30,603 nt of DNA from SCUN01 sp964343975 (GTDB lineage Bacteria > Acidobacteriota > Vicinamibacteria > Vicinamibacterales > SCN-69-37): NCBI GenBank assembly GCA_964343975.1, contig CAYFLU010000016.1:1-30603 (forward strand), written 5' to 3'. The stretch's first letter is position 1. Every line of letters begins with the position of its first letter. Both the position numbers and the translations under genes were made by a program. Positions 1 to 7,146 of this stretch are shown here, in pieces. The notes under the pieces are model-generated. The model was not told the origin of the DNA and ran no database searches. It was given only the letters and a program-made list of their open reading frames with translations.

Positions 1-547
1 TGCCGGCCGACTGCACGGCATCCGTATGGAACCACGCGCCGGCCGCGCGCGCGGCTTCGGCCACCGCGAGAATCGGCTGGATGGTGCCGACTTCGTTGTT
101 CGCGTGCATCACGGAGACAAGCGCCGTCTCGGGGCCGATGGCGGCGGCCACGGCGGCCGGATCGACGATGCCCGTCGCATCGACCGGCACGATCGTGACG
201 GGGATGCCGTCCTGCTGCAACGCTTTGGCGGTATTCAGCACGGCTTCGTGTTCGATGGCAGACACGACGAGCCCACGACGACCGGAGGCCGCGCGGGCCA
301 GTACCGCGCCACGCAACGCCATGTTGTCGGCTTCGGTGCCGCCGCTGGTGAACACGATGTCGCCCGGATCCGCCTGTACGAGTGCGGCCACCGACGACCG
401 GCCATCGTCGATCGCGGCTTTGGCGCGCTGGCCGCTGGAATGGACACTCGACGGATTGCCGAGATCTTCTGTGAAGGCACGCACCATCGCCTCGCGCACG
501 TGAGCGTGCAGGGGCGTTGTGGCGTTGTGATCGAGGTAGATGCGCAC
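1..547 (-). CDS. cysteine desulfurase (NifS/IscS family), 3' end cut by window
   Basis: PLP-dependent enzyme that removes sulfur from cysteine as a persulfide for Fe-S cluster or tRNA thiolation pathways. The N-terminal 182 codons are present. The protein opens with the family hallmark IYLDHNATTPL, followed by GNPSSVH, the loop FTSGGTEADNMAL, the PLP-stacking histidine in SAIEHEAVL, the HANNEVGTIQ motif and HTDAVQSAG. The window ends just before the expected PLP lysine and the active-site cysteine loop, so activity cannot be judged and the IscS, NifS or SufS subclass is undecided. The GTG start at 547 places IYLDHNATT immediately after the initiator, as usual. A GGAGG lies 17 bases upstream, too far for a normal ribosome-binding site, so the start is slightly uncertain. 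The gene is divergent from the bactofilin gene. Confidence 0.93.
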   Translation of the reverse strand, partial: MRIYLDHNATTPLHAHVREAMVRAFTEDLGNPSSVHSSGQRAKAAIDDGRSSVAALVQADPGDIVFTSGGTEADNMALRGAVLARAASGRRGLVVSAIEHEAVLNTAKALQQDGIPVTIVPVDATGIVDPAAVAAAIGPETALVSVMHANNEVGTIQPILAVAEAARAAGAWFHTDAVQSAG

Positions 548-567
548 GGCTGTGGTCGGGTGAACCT

Positions 568-579
568 CCAGTATACTGG
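568..579. promoter_or_regulatory. 12-bp perfect palindrome with a -10-like core between divergent genes
   Basis: CCAGTATACTGG is a perfect inverted repeat in the 69-base gap between the cysteine desulfurase (leftward) and bactofilin (rightward) genes. Its core reads TATACT on both strands (572-577 on plus, 570-575 on minus), a 5-of-6 match to a sigma-70 -10 element in each direction. I could not find a good TTGACA-like -35 box at 16-18 bases on either side. It may be a shared -10, an operator, or chance. Confidence 0.4.
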
Positions 580-602
580 CGGCTCGCCCGTATCGACGCC
601 GT

Positions 603-607
603 GGGAG
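603..607 (+). promoter_or_regulatory. ribosome-binding site deciding the bactofilin start
   Basis: GGGAG sits 9 bases before the ATG at 617 but only touches the in-frame ATG at 608. The spacing favours 617 as the true start. Confidence 0.55.
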
Positions 608-616
608 ATGACCAGC

Positions 617-1138
617 ATGTGGAAGGCAGATGCGGTGAAACCGGGCGTTCCGATCGACGCCCCCCGCAAAGACGCACCACCGAACCCCGGGAGTGAGACG
701 GTGAGCACAAATTCAATCGGCATCATTGGCAAGAGCGTTGTCATCAAGGGCGAGTTGAGCGCGAGTGAGGACCTGACGATCGAAGGCGCGGTCGAAGGCA
801 AGGTCGAGCTCAAGCAGAACATCCTGACCATCGGGTCGAATGGCCGCATCAAGGCCTCGGTCTTCGCGAAGGCCGTCGTCGTGCAGGGCGAAGTGCACGG
901 CGAAGTGCACGGCAACATCACGGCGTCGGAGAAGGTTGACATTCGCGATGCCGGCTCGGTCGACGGTGACCTCGCGGCGCCGCGCGTGGCGATCGCGGAT
1001 GGCGCCCACTTCCGCGGCAGCATCGACATGCAGCGTGCGAAGACGGGTGAGGCCGCGAAGCCGGCGGAGGCCGCGAAGCCGGCCGCCACAGCCACACCGG
1101 CGGCGACTCCTGCGACGAACGCACCCCAGGCGCGCTGA
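617..1138 (+). CDS. bactofilin (polymer-forming cytoskeletal protein, DUF583)
   Basis: Bactofilins polymerise without nucleotide into filaments, often membrane-associated, and act in cell shape, stalk formation or polar placement of wall enzymes. The 173-residue product has the typical layout. A disordered N-terminus (1-30) is followed by a right-handed beta-helix domain (about 33-140) that starts SIGIIGKSVVIKGELSASED and carries the repeating EGxVEG, GRIKAxV and GEVHGNI rungs. A low-complexity tail rich in Ala, Pro and Thr (141-173) follows. Start 617 was chosen on ribosome-binding-site spacing; ATG 608 would add three residues. The gene is first in a long rightward run. Reading the frame further upstream would run through the opposite-strand desulfurase and is not credible. 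Family assignment is confident; the cellular process served here is unknown. Confidence 0.92.
   Translation: MWKADAVKPGVPIDAPRKDAPPNPGSETVSTNSIGIIGKSVVIKGELSASEDLTIEGAVEGKVELKQNILTIGSNGRIKASVFAKAVVVQGEVHGEVHGNITASEKVDIRDAGSVDGDLAAPRVAIADGAHFRGSIDMQRAKTGEAAKPAEAAKPAATATPAATPATNAPQAR
887..913 (+). repeat. 12-bp tandem repeat inside bactofilin
   Basis: GGCGAAGTGCAC occurs twice head to tail (887-898, 899-910) followed by a third GGC. It encodes GEVHGEVHG, a duplicated beta-helix rung segment. Both copies are identical at the DNA level. Confidence 0.85.
1049..1084 (+). repeat. 18-bp tandem repeat in the bactofilin C-terminal tail
   Basis: Two copies of an 18-base unit starting GAGGCCGCGAAGCC differ only at their final base and encode EAAKPA twice. 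They lie in the disordered tail, where repeat number could vary by slippage without disturbing the core fold. Confidence 0.85.
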
Positions 1139-1144
1139 GCCGTC

Positions 1145-1783
1145 GTGCTGAAGTGGGTGAGCCGCCGAGCGGACCCGCCGCAGGCGGCGCCACCGGCGCC
1201 GTCATCCGGGGGCGACTCGGACGTCAAAACCAACGTGTTTCCGCGGTTTCTGACCGCGGTCGCGCATCAGGCTGCGCCCGTGTTGCTCGACGTGGGCCCG
1301 GTCGTCGGGTCCAATGTGTCGTGGTTCGGGGAGCGCCTCGGGTGCAAGATGCACATCGAGGACCTCTACGCGGACGTCGAGACCTTCGCCAAGCGCGGTG
1401 ACCGTGCCGCGTTGGCGGAGTTCTTTGCCACGCGTCTGGACCGCATCGAACCGGGCACGGTTGACGGCATTCTGGTGTGGGATCTGTTCGACTTTCTCGA
1501 TCGACCGTCCGGTCAAGTGCTCGCGGGGAAGCTCGCCGCGCTGCTCCGCAAGGGCGGCGCGCTGTACGGCACATTTGGTTCGGCGCCGGCCGATCTGAAG
1601 TCCTACACCAAGGTCATTGTGCAGGGCGACTCGGTGCTGAAATACCGTCCCGTGCCGGCCACACCGGTGGCTCGCACGGTGCTCCTCACTCGTGACATCA
1701 TCAAAATGTTCGACGGATTGATAATGTCCGATTCCGTGCTGCTGAAGAGCGGCACCCGAGAAACGTTGTTTCGCCGTCCGTGA
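1145..1783 (+). CDS. class I methyltransferase-like protein with degenerate SAM motif
   Basis: The 212-residue product looks like a Rossmann-fold methyltransferase. A motif I-like strand and turn, LLDVGPVVGSNVSWFG (residues 47-61), is followed by an acidic strand (IEDLYAD, 71-77), a motif IV-like DGILVWDLFDFLD (107-119) and a strand after a KGG turn (RKGGALYGTF, 135-144). The usual GxGxG loop is replaced by GPVVG, so SAM binding is not assured. Residues 1-30 are low-complexity and proline-rich; the GTG start at 1145 has no good ribosome-binding site, and GTG 1157 is an in-frame alternative. The gene sits 6 bases after bactofilin and 12 before a SAM-consuming enzyme. Substrate unknown; it could be a non-catalytic relative. 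Confidence 0.7.
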   Translation: MLKWVSRRADPPQAAPPAPSSGGDSDVKTNVFPRFLTAVAHQAAPVLLDVGPVVGSNVSWFGERLGCKMHIEDLYADVETFAKRGDRAALAEFFATRLDRIEPGTVDGILVWDLFDFLDRPSGQVLAGKLAALLRKGGALYGTFGSAPADLKSYTKVIVQGDSVLKYRPVPATPVARTVLLTRDIIKMFDGLIMSDSVLLKSGTRETLFRRP

Positions 1784-1795
1784 CGTGGTCCCCGT

Positions 1796-2581
1796 ATGAC
1801 CAAGCCCACCATCGCACTACTGACTGATTTCGGCACGCGTGATCACTATGCCGGGGTACTGAAGGGTGTGATCCTCAGCATTTGTCCGGACGCGACAGTG
1901 GTTGATCTGTCGCATGATCTCCCGGCGCACGACATTCCGTTCGCGGCGCTCGAACTGGCCGCGACCTACAAATATTTTCCGGCGGGCACCATCTTCTGCG
2001 CGGTGGTCGATCCCGGCGTGGGCACGACGCGTCGCGGTCTGGCCGCGGAGGCCGGCGACTGGAAGTTCGTGGCGCCCGACAACGGCGTGCTGACCGAGGT
2101 GTTCCACGAGATTGCCCCGAAGAAGGTCGTCGAGCTGACCGAACGGAAATACGCGCGGCCGACGGTGAGCCGCACCTTCGAAGGCCGCGACCGCTTTGCG
2201 CCCGCCGCGGCGTGGCTGGCGAAGGGGATTCAGCTCTCGGCGCTCGGCCGTCCGGTGAGCGACTACCACCAGCTGGCGTTGCCCCGCCCGAAGGTCGAGG
2301 GGGACCGCCTTCTGGGCACGATCGTGCGACTGGACCGTTTCGGCAATGTGGTCAGCAACATCGACCGCAAGACCTGCGAGAAGTTCGGGCAGGGGACCGT
2401 CACGGTCACGGTCGGTCCTCGGACGATCGAGCGGATCGTGTCAACATATTCAGACATCGCGCCGGGCGAACTTGGCGCCTTGTTCGGGAGCACGGATCAT
2501 CTGGAGTTCGCGGCCCACGCCGCGAGCGCGGCCGAGGTCCTCGGTGTGCGCGTCGGCGATCCCGTCGTCGTGACCCGGTGA
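1796..2581 (+). CDS. S-adenosyl-L-methionine hydroxide adenosyltransferase (DUF62 family)
   Basis: Members of this family hydrolyse S-adenosylmethionine to adenosine and methionine using activated water; they are relatives of the SAM-dependent fluorinase and chlorinase. The 261-residue protein shows the family landmarks: LLTDFGTRDHYAGVLKG (9-24), VVDLSHDLPAHDI (35-47), VDPGVGTTRR (71-80), APDNGVL (93-99) and, in the C-terminal beta-barrel domain, RLDRFGNVVSNI. Length is normal for the family. A halogenase is unlikely because those are confined to a few actinobacterial specialised pathways and no such pathway is nearby. The ATG start begins 12 bases after the upstream gene with only a weak ribosome-binding site, so translational coupling is likely. 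Confidence 0.92.
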   Translation: MTKPTIALLTDFGTRDHYAGVLKGVILSICPDATVVDLSHDLPAHDIPFAALELAATYKYFPAGTIFCAVVDPGVGTTRRGLAAEAGDWKFVAPDNGVLTEVFHEIAPKKVVELTERKYARPTVSRTFEGRDRFAPAAAWLAKGIQLSALGRPVSDYHQLALPRPKVEGDRLLGTIVRLDRFGNVVSNIDRKTCEKFGQGTVTVTVGPRTIERIVSTYSDIAPGELGALFGSTDHLEFAAHAASAAEVLGVRVGDPVVVTR

Positions 2582-2587
2582 GTCAGC

Positions 2588-2603
2588 GCCGGCGTGAGCC
2601 GGC
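2588..2603 (+). promoter_or_regulatory. GC hairpin with GTGA (GNRA) tetraloop just before the glpX ribosome-binding site
   Basis: GCCGGC, GTGA, GCCGGC would fold in mRNA into six G-C pairs closed by a GNRA-type loop. It ends four bases before the GGAGGG ribosome-binding site at 2607-2612 that decides the glpX start. The stem could set spacing or accessibility between the coupled genes. Function is inferred from position only. Confidence 0.4.
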
Positions 2604-2617
2604 AGCGGAGGGCGAGC

Positions 2618-3619
2618 GTGAGTAACGGAGTTCCTTTGGAAAACGATCTGTCGTTGCACTTCCTGCGCGTGGTTGAGCAGGCGGCCATTGCCTGCGCCCA
2701 CACGATGGGATTCGGCGACCGCCATGGCTCGGACCGCGTCGCCGTCGAAGCGATGCGTCGCGTCATGGACGATCTGCCGATGGATGGCACGATCGTGATC
2801 GGTGAAGGCGAACGCGACGAAGCGCCGATGCTCTACATCGGCGAAAAGGTCGGTCAGGCCACCAAGGGCGTGAAGGGGCTCCCGGAAGTCGACATCGCCG
2901 TGGATCCGCTCGAAGGCACGAACCTCTGCGCCACCGGCGCGAACAACGCGATCGCCGTGCTTGCTGCGGCGAGCAAGGGCGGTCTCCTGCACGCGCCCGA
3001 CCTCTACATGGAAAAGCTGGTCGTCGGCCCGCGTGCCAAGCACGCGGTGAGCCTCGACCGGCCCGTGAAAGACAACCTGAAGTCGATCGCGAAGGCGCTC
3101 GATCGCCGCGTGGAAGACCTCGTCATCATGGTGCTCGAGCGCGAGCGGCACGAGAAGCTGATTGCGGACATCCGCACGGCCGGCGCGCGCATCCGCCTCA
3201 TCGGTGACGGCGATCTGTCGGCCGGCATCGCCGCCGCGGTGGACGGCTCGAGCGTGCACGCGGTCATGGGCACCGGCGGCGCGCCGGAAGGCGTGCTGAC
3301 GGCCGCCGCGATGCGCTGCCTCGGCGGCGAGATCTTTGCGCGGCTCGTGGTCTCGAAGCCTGAGCATGAAGAGCGCTGCCGCGCGATGGGCATCAGCGAC
3401 TTCCGTCGCATCTACTCCTCGCACGACCTGGCGTCGGGCGAGAGCATCATCTTCGCCGCGACCGGCGTCACCGACGGCGCGCTGATGAAGGGCGTCCGCT
3501 TCTTTGGTCACGGCCTCCGCACGAGCTCCATCGTCATGCAGACCCATCCGCGTCAGATCCGCTTCGTGGACACGATCCACATCCCGCGGACCGACGACGA
3601 TGTCCGGATCCGGTTCTAA
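2618..3619 (+). CDS. glpX: class II fructose-1,6-bisphosphatase (GlpX)
   Basis: This enzyme hydrolyses fructose 1,6-bisphosphate to fructose 6-phosphate, the committed gluconeogenic step; some members also act on sedoheptulose bisphosphate. The sequence carries the GlpX signatures: FLRVVEQAAIACA near the N-terminus, DRVAVEAMR, the metal-binding IVIGEGERDEAPMLYIGE, VDPLEGTN, and in the second half GDGDLSAGIAA and GTGGAPEGVLTAAAMRCLGGE. Length (333 residues) is normal. The GTG at 2618 follows GGAGGG by 5 bases. The TTG at 2636, which follows CGGAG by 5 bases and gives MENDLSLHF, is a real alternative and matches the usual family N-terminus. The 3' end overlaps the MFS gene by 20 bases. Confidence 0.95.
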   Translation: MSNGVPLENDLSLHFLRVVEQAAIACAHTMGFGDRHGSDRVAVEAMRRVMDDLPMDGTIVIGEGERDEAPMLYIGEKVGQATKGVKGLPEVDIAVDPLEGTNLCATGANNAIAVLAAASKGGLLHAPDLYMEKLVVGPRAKHAVSLDRPVKDNLKSIAKALDRRVEDLVIMVLERERHEKLIADIRTAGARIRLIGDGDLSAGIAAAVDGSSVHAVMGTGGAPEGVLTAAAMRCLGGEIFARLVVSKPEHEERCRAMGISDFRRIYSSHDLASGESIIFAATGVTDGALMKGVRFFGHGLRTSSIVMQTHPRQIRFVDTIHIPRTDDDVRIRF

Positions 3620-4805
3620 CTGGCGCCGGAATCAGGCGGCCGTCACGGTCGCGACGTTCATCGGCTTCACGGGCTTCACGCTCGTGATGCCGTTTCTTCC
3701 GCTGTATTTGCAGCAGCTCGGCGAGCACGACACCGCCGCGATTGCGATCTGGTCGGGGCTCAGTCTTGGCGTCACGCCGCTCGTCACGGCCGTGATGACG
3801 CCGGTCTGGGCCCGTTTGGCGTTGCGCGTGGGGCGCAAGCCCATGGTCGCGCGCTCGCTCGGCAGCTTCATCGTCATCATGACGCTCATGGCTTGGGTGA
3901 CGCATCCGTGGCAGGTGTTCGCGCTCCGCGTGGTGCAGGGCTTCTTCGCCGGCTATGGGCCCATCGCGATGATGCTCGCCGCCGAGTCGGCGCCGCGTGA
4001 AGAGATGGCCACGGCCATCGGCTGGGTGCAAACCGCGCAGCGGCTCGGCCCGGCGCTCGGCCCGGTGATCGGCGGCGCGCTTGCGCACGCGTTCGGCTTG
4101 CGGGGCGCGTTCTATGTGTCGGCCGTGTTCTATCTGCTGGCATTCCTGCTCGTGCTCGTCGGCTTCACCGAGCCGGTACGTGATCCGGCACGCGAGGCCG
4201 AGCTCGAGGCCACGCCGCGCTCGTGGGCGTACTTTCGCGCCATGCCCACGTTTGTGACGGCAATCGTGGTCGTGTTCTGCCTGCAGGTCGTGGACCGCTC
4301 GTTCGGACCGATCCTGCCGCTCTATCTCACCGAAGTCGGCGCGGATCCGTCGCGTGTGCCGTTTCTGACGGGCATCATCTTCACGCTGGCTGCCGGTGCG
4401 GCGGCGATCGGCAATCAGTCGACCGCCTGGTGGCTCACGCGCGCACGCGCTGCGTCGCTCGTGCTCTTTGCGACGGCGGTGTCGGCTGCGGCCGCCATCG
4501 TCTTCGGACTGGGCCCGTCGGTGTGGGTCATGGGGCTGACGGCCGTCGTGCTGGGCGGCGCGCTCGGCACGGGGACGACGGCGATCTACACCGCGATGGG
4601 GCACCGCGTCAGCGCAGCGGAACGCGCGAGCGCGTTCGGCTATCTCCAGATGGCGTATTTGATCGGGTTGGCCGTGAGCCCGGTGGTGGCGGGATTCATC
4701 GGCGCGTGGAGCATGCGTGCGGTGTTCTTCGCCGATGCGATCGGCCTGGCGGGACTGGCGTGGTACGTTCGAGGCCGCATGCACACGATGGATACGCCCG
4801 CATGA
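3600..4805 (+). CDS. MFS transporter, drug-efflux-like
   Basis: A 401-residue inner-membrane protein of the major facilitator superfamily. Several hydrophobic segments alternate with short loops: TVATFIGFTGFTLVMPFLPLYL near the N-terminus, then the loop 2-3 signature-like RLALRVGRKPMV, WVTHPWQVFALRVVQGFFAGYG, and the helix 5 motif LGPALGPVIGGALAHAFG typical of proton-antiport drug exporters. The second half repeats the six-helix pattern. About twelve helices are expected. ATG 3600 overlaps the end of glpX by 20 bases, and the stop overlaps the Sua5 start as ATGA. The family pattern favours efflux of a small molecule; the substrate cannot be told from sequence. Confidence 0.9.
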   Translation: MSGSGSNWRRNQAAVTVATFIGFTGFTLVMPFLPLYLQQLGEHDTAAIAIWSGLSLGVTPLVTAVMTPVWARLALRVGRKPMVARSLGSFIVIMTLMAWVTHPWQVFALRVVQGFFAGYGPIAMMLAAESAPREEMATAIGWVQTAQRLGPALGPVIGGALAHAFGLRGAFYVSAVFYLLAFLLVLVGFTEPVRDPAREAELEATPRSWAYFRAMPTFVTAIVVVFCLQVVDRSFGPILPLYLTEVGADPSRVPFLTGIIFTLAAGAAAIGNQSTAWWLTRARAASLVLFATAVSAAAAIVFGLGPSVWVMGLTAVVLGGALGTGTTAIYTAMGHRVSAAERASAFGYLQMAYLIGLAVSPVVAGFIGAWSMRAVFFADAIGLAGLAWYVRGRMHTMDTPA

Positions 4806-5857
4806 TCACCGAACGCCTGACGCTCACCGGTGACCCGGAGGACGCGGCGCTCGTCGCGCGCGCCGCGGCGATCATTCGCCGCGGGGGGCTCGTCGCGTTT
4901 CCGACGGAGACGGTGTACGGCCTCGGCGCGTACGCGCTCGACGCCGACGCCGTGGGCCGCATCTTCGCGGCGAAGGGGCGGCCGGCCGCCGACCCGGTCA
5001 TCGTGCACGTGGCGGATGCGAGCGCGCTGTCCGCGCTCGCGTCGGTGGTGCCTGCCACCGCGCACACGCTCGCGCAGGCATTCTGGCCCGGGCCGCTCAC
5101 GTTGATTGTGCAGAAGGCTGAGGCGGTGCCCGCGCGCGTCACGGCCGGCGGACCCACCGTGGCCGTGCGTGTGCCGGCGCATCCGGTGGCGCAAGCCCTG
5201 CTGCGCGCGGCCGGCGTGCCGATTGCCGCGCCGAGCGCCAATCGTTTCTCGCGACCGAGTCCGACGCGCGCGGACGATGTGCTCGAGGATCTCGGCAGCG
5301 CGATCGATGCGATCCTCGACGGCGGACCGACCACACACGGCGTCGAATCGACCGTGCTCGACCTGACGAGCACGCCGCCGCGGGTGCTGCGTCCGGGCGC
5401 GATTCCGCTCGATGCGCTGCTCGCCGTGGATCCCACGATCCAGATGCGCGAGACCGTCGTGCGCGGCGCGGAAGCGCCGCTGACCGCGCCGGGCACACTG
5501 CTCAAGCACTACTCGCCGCGAGCCGAAGTGCGGTTGTGGACCGGGCCGGCGGACCTGCTGCGCCACGCGCTGATTGAGGACGCAAAAGCACAAGTGGCGA
5601 CAGGGCGTCGCGTCGGTGTGCTCGCGACCGATGAGGACTTGGCGCTGCTGGGCGCGATGCCCGTGATCACCGCTTCGCTTGGCGCCGCCGCGCGTGTTGA
5701 GGAGGCAGCGCAGCGGCTCTTTGCCGGGCTGCGCGACCTCGATCGCGCCGGTGTGGATGTGGTGATCGTGCGCGACCCCGGTCGTAGCGGGCTCGCGCTC
5801 ACGGTGTGGGATCGGCTCTTCCGTGCCGCCGAAGGCCGCGTGCTAGAGTCGCGGTAA
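4802..5857 (+). CDS. sua5: threonylcarbamoyl-AMP synthase (Sua5 long form)
   Basis: Makes L-threonylcarbamoyladenylate from threonine, bicarbonate and ATP, the first step of the universal t6A37 modification of ANN-decoding tRNAs. The N-terminal YrdC domain (about 1-205) shows RRGGLVAFPTETVYGLGA (26-43), the nucleotide-binding KGRPAADPVIVHV (58-70), FWPGPLTLIV, and APSANRFSRPSPT with GVESTVLDL. At 351 residues the protein also has the C-terminal Sua5 domain, entered through PGTLLKHYSPRAEV, so it is the long Sua5 type rather than short TsaC. ATG 4802 overlaps the MFS stop by four bases, and its TAA overlaps the hflX ATG by one base (TAATG). Confidence 0.94.
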   Translation: MITERLTLTGDPEDAALVARAAAIIRRGGLVAFPTETVYGLGAYALDADAVGRIFAAKGRPAADPVIVHVADASALSALASVVPATAHTLAQAFWPGPLTLIVQKAEAVPARVTAGGPTVAVRVPAHPVAQALLRAAGVPIAAPSANRFSRPSPTRADDVLEDLGSAIDAILDGGPTTHGVESTVLDLTSTPPRVLRPGAIPLDALLAVDPTIQMRETVVRGAEAPLTAPGTLLKHYSPRAEVRLWTGPADLLRHALIEDAKAQVATGRRVGVLATDEDLALLGAMPVITASLGAAARVEEAAQRLFAGLRDLDRAGVDVVIVRDPGRSGLALTVWDRLFRAAEGRVLESR

Positions 5858-7146
5858 TGCCCCCGCGGTCGTCTTCCGGCTCGCTCGAGCGCGCTGCGCT
5901 CGTCAGTCTCATCACGGGCGGTTCGCCCCGCATTGATCCGGATCTGGTGCTCGAGGAGTTGTCCGGACTCGCCGCGGCGGCCGGCGCGGCGGTCGTCTTG
6001 CGCGCGGTGCAGGAACGGCCGACGCCGGATCCGGCTACGCTCATCGGGTCCGGCAAAGCGGAGCAGTTGACGCGCGCGTGCGACGACGTCGAGGCCGATC
6101 TCGTCATTGTCGACAACGATCTCTCGCCGGCGCAGGGCCGCAATCTCGAAGGCATTCTCAAGCGGCGCGTGATCGATCGCACGCAGCTGATTCTCGACAT
6201 CTTCGCGCGCCGCGCACGCACGCGCGAAGGCAAGCTGCAGGTCGAACTGGCGCAGTTGCAGTACCTGATGCCGCGGCTCGTGGGATCGAGCGCGGCGTTG
6301 TCGCGACTCGGCGGCGGCATCGGCACGCGCGGCCCCGGCGAAACGAAACTCGAAACCGACCGTCGCGGCATCCGTCATCGCATCGCGAAGCTGAAGCGGG
6401 AGATCGCGGAGGTCCAGGAGCGGCGCGGCCATCTGCGCGCGCGCCGTGCCCGTCAGGAAGTGCCGACGGTCGCGCTTGTCGGCTATACGAACGCGGGCAA
6501 GACCACCCTCTTCAACGCGCTGACGGGCGGCGATGCGGTGGCCTCCGACGCGTTGTTCGTCACGCTCGATCCGCTCGTCCGCAAGGTGAAGCTCCCGGAC
6601 AAGCGGCAGATCCTGCTGTCGGACACGGTCGGCTTCATCGATCGGCTGCCGCATCAGCTGGTGGCGGCCTTCCAGGCCACGCTCGAGGAAGTGGCGAGCG
6701 CGAACCTGTTGCTCCACGTGGCGGATGCCTCCGCGTCGGATCGCGAGCGACGCGATCAGGCCGTGCGGTCGGTGCTCGAAGAGGTGGGCGCGGCGGAAGT
6801 GCCGACGATCCTCGTCCTGAACAAGTGCGACCTGTTGTCGTTCGAAGTGCTCGCGCGGCTGAAGACGATGTATCCGGCGGCGCTCTTCGTGTCGGCGCGT
6901 CTGGGGATGGGGCAGGCGGAGTTGCTCGAGATCGTCGCGTCCAGACTCGCGCTCGATACCGCGCTCGTGCGCCTCTCGTTCACCCCCGATCGTCCCGAGC
7001 ATCGCCGGGCGATCGCCGATCTGTATCGGCAGGCCTCGGTCCGGGCCCACGTTGCGGCCGATGATCGCGTGACGATCGAGGCCGAGGTGCCGCGCCGGTT
7101 GCTCGAACGTTTGCCGCGCGCGATTGGTGTGGAGGAGATCGAATGA
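5857..7146 (+). CDS. hflX: ribosome-associated GTPase HflX
   Basis: HflX binds the 50S subunit and splits stalled 70S ribosomes, mainly under heat or antibiotic stress. The 429-residue protein has the N-terminal HflX domain (LIGSGKAEQL, VIVDNDLSPAQGRNLE, RTQLILDIFARRARTREGKLQVELAQL), the glycine-rich linker GIGTRGPGETKLETDRR, a helical stretch, then the G domain: G1 GYTNAGKTT (209-217), G3 DTVGF (256-260) and G4 NKCD (322-325). Length is typical. It begins on the last base of the Sua5 stop codon and ends in a four-base overlap with the next gene, so it is translated as part of the same run. Confidence 0.95.
   Translation: MPPRSSSGSLERAALVSLITGGSPRIDPDLVLEELSGLAAAAGAAVVLRAVQERPTPDPATLIGSGKAEQLTRACDDVEADLVIVDNDLSPAQGRNLEGILKRRVIDRTQLILDIFARRARTREGKLQVELAQLQYLMPRLVGSSAALSRLGGGIGTRGPGETKLETDRRGIRHRIAKLKREIAEVQERRGHLRARRARQEVPTVALVGYTNAGKTTLFNALTGGDAVASDALFVTLDPLVRKVKLPDKRQILLSDTVGFIDRLPHQLVAAFQATLEEVASANLLLHVADASASDRERRDQAVRSVLEEVGAAEVPTILVLNKCDLLSFEVLARLKTMYPAALFVSARLGMGQAELLEIVASRLALDTALVRLSFTPDRPEHRRAIADLYRQASVRAHVAADDRVTIEAEVPRRLLERLPRAIGVEEIE

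Noticed and set aside
26..616. Upstream extension of the bactofilin frame
   Set aside because: It would overlap the cysteine desulfurase on the opposite strand throughout; ribosome-binding-site spacing and family length put the start at 617.
1796..2581. SAM-dependent fluorinase or chlorinase activity
   Set aside because: The protein matches the common DUF62 hydroxide adenosyltransferase pattern, and no halometabolite pathway genes are nearby.
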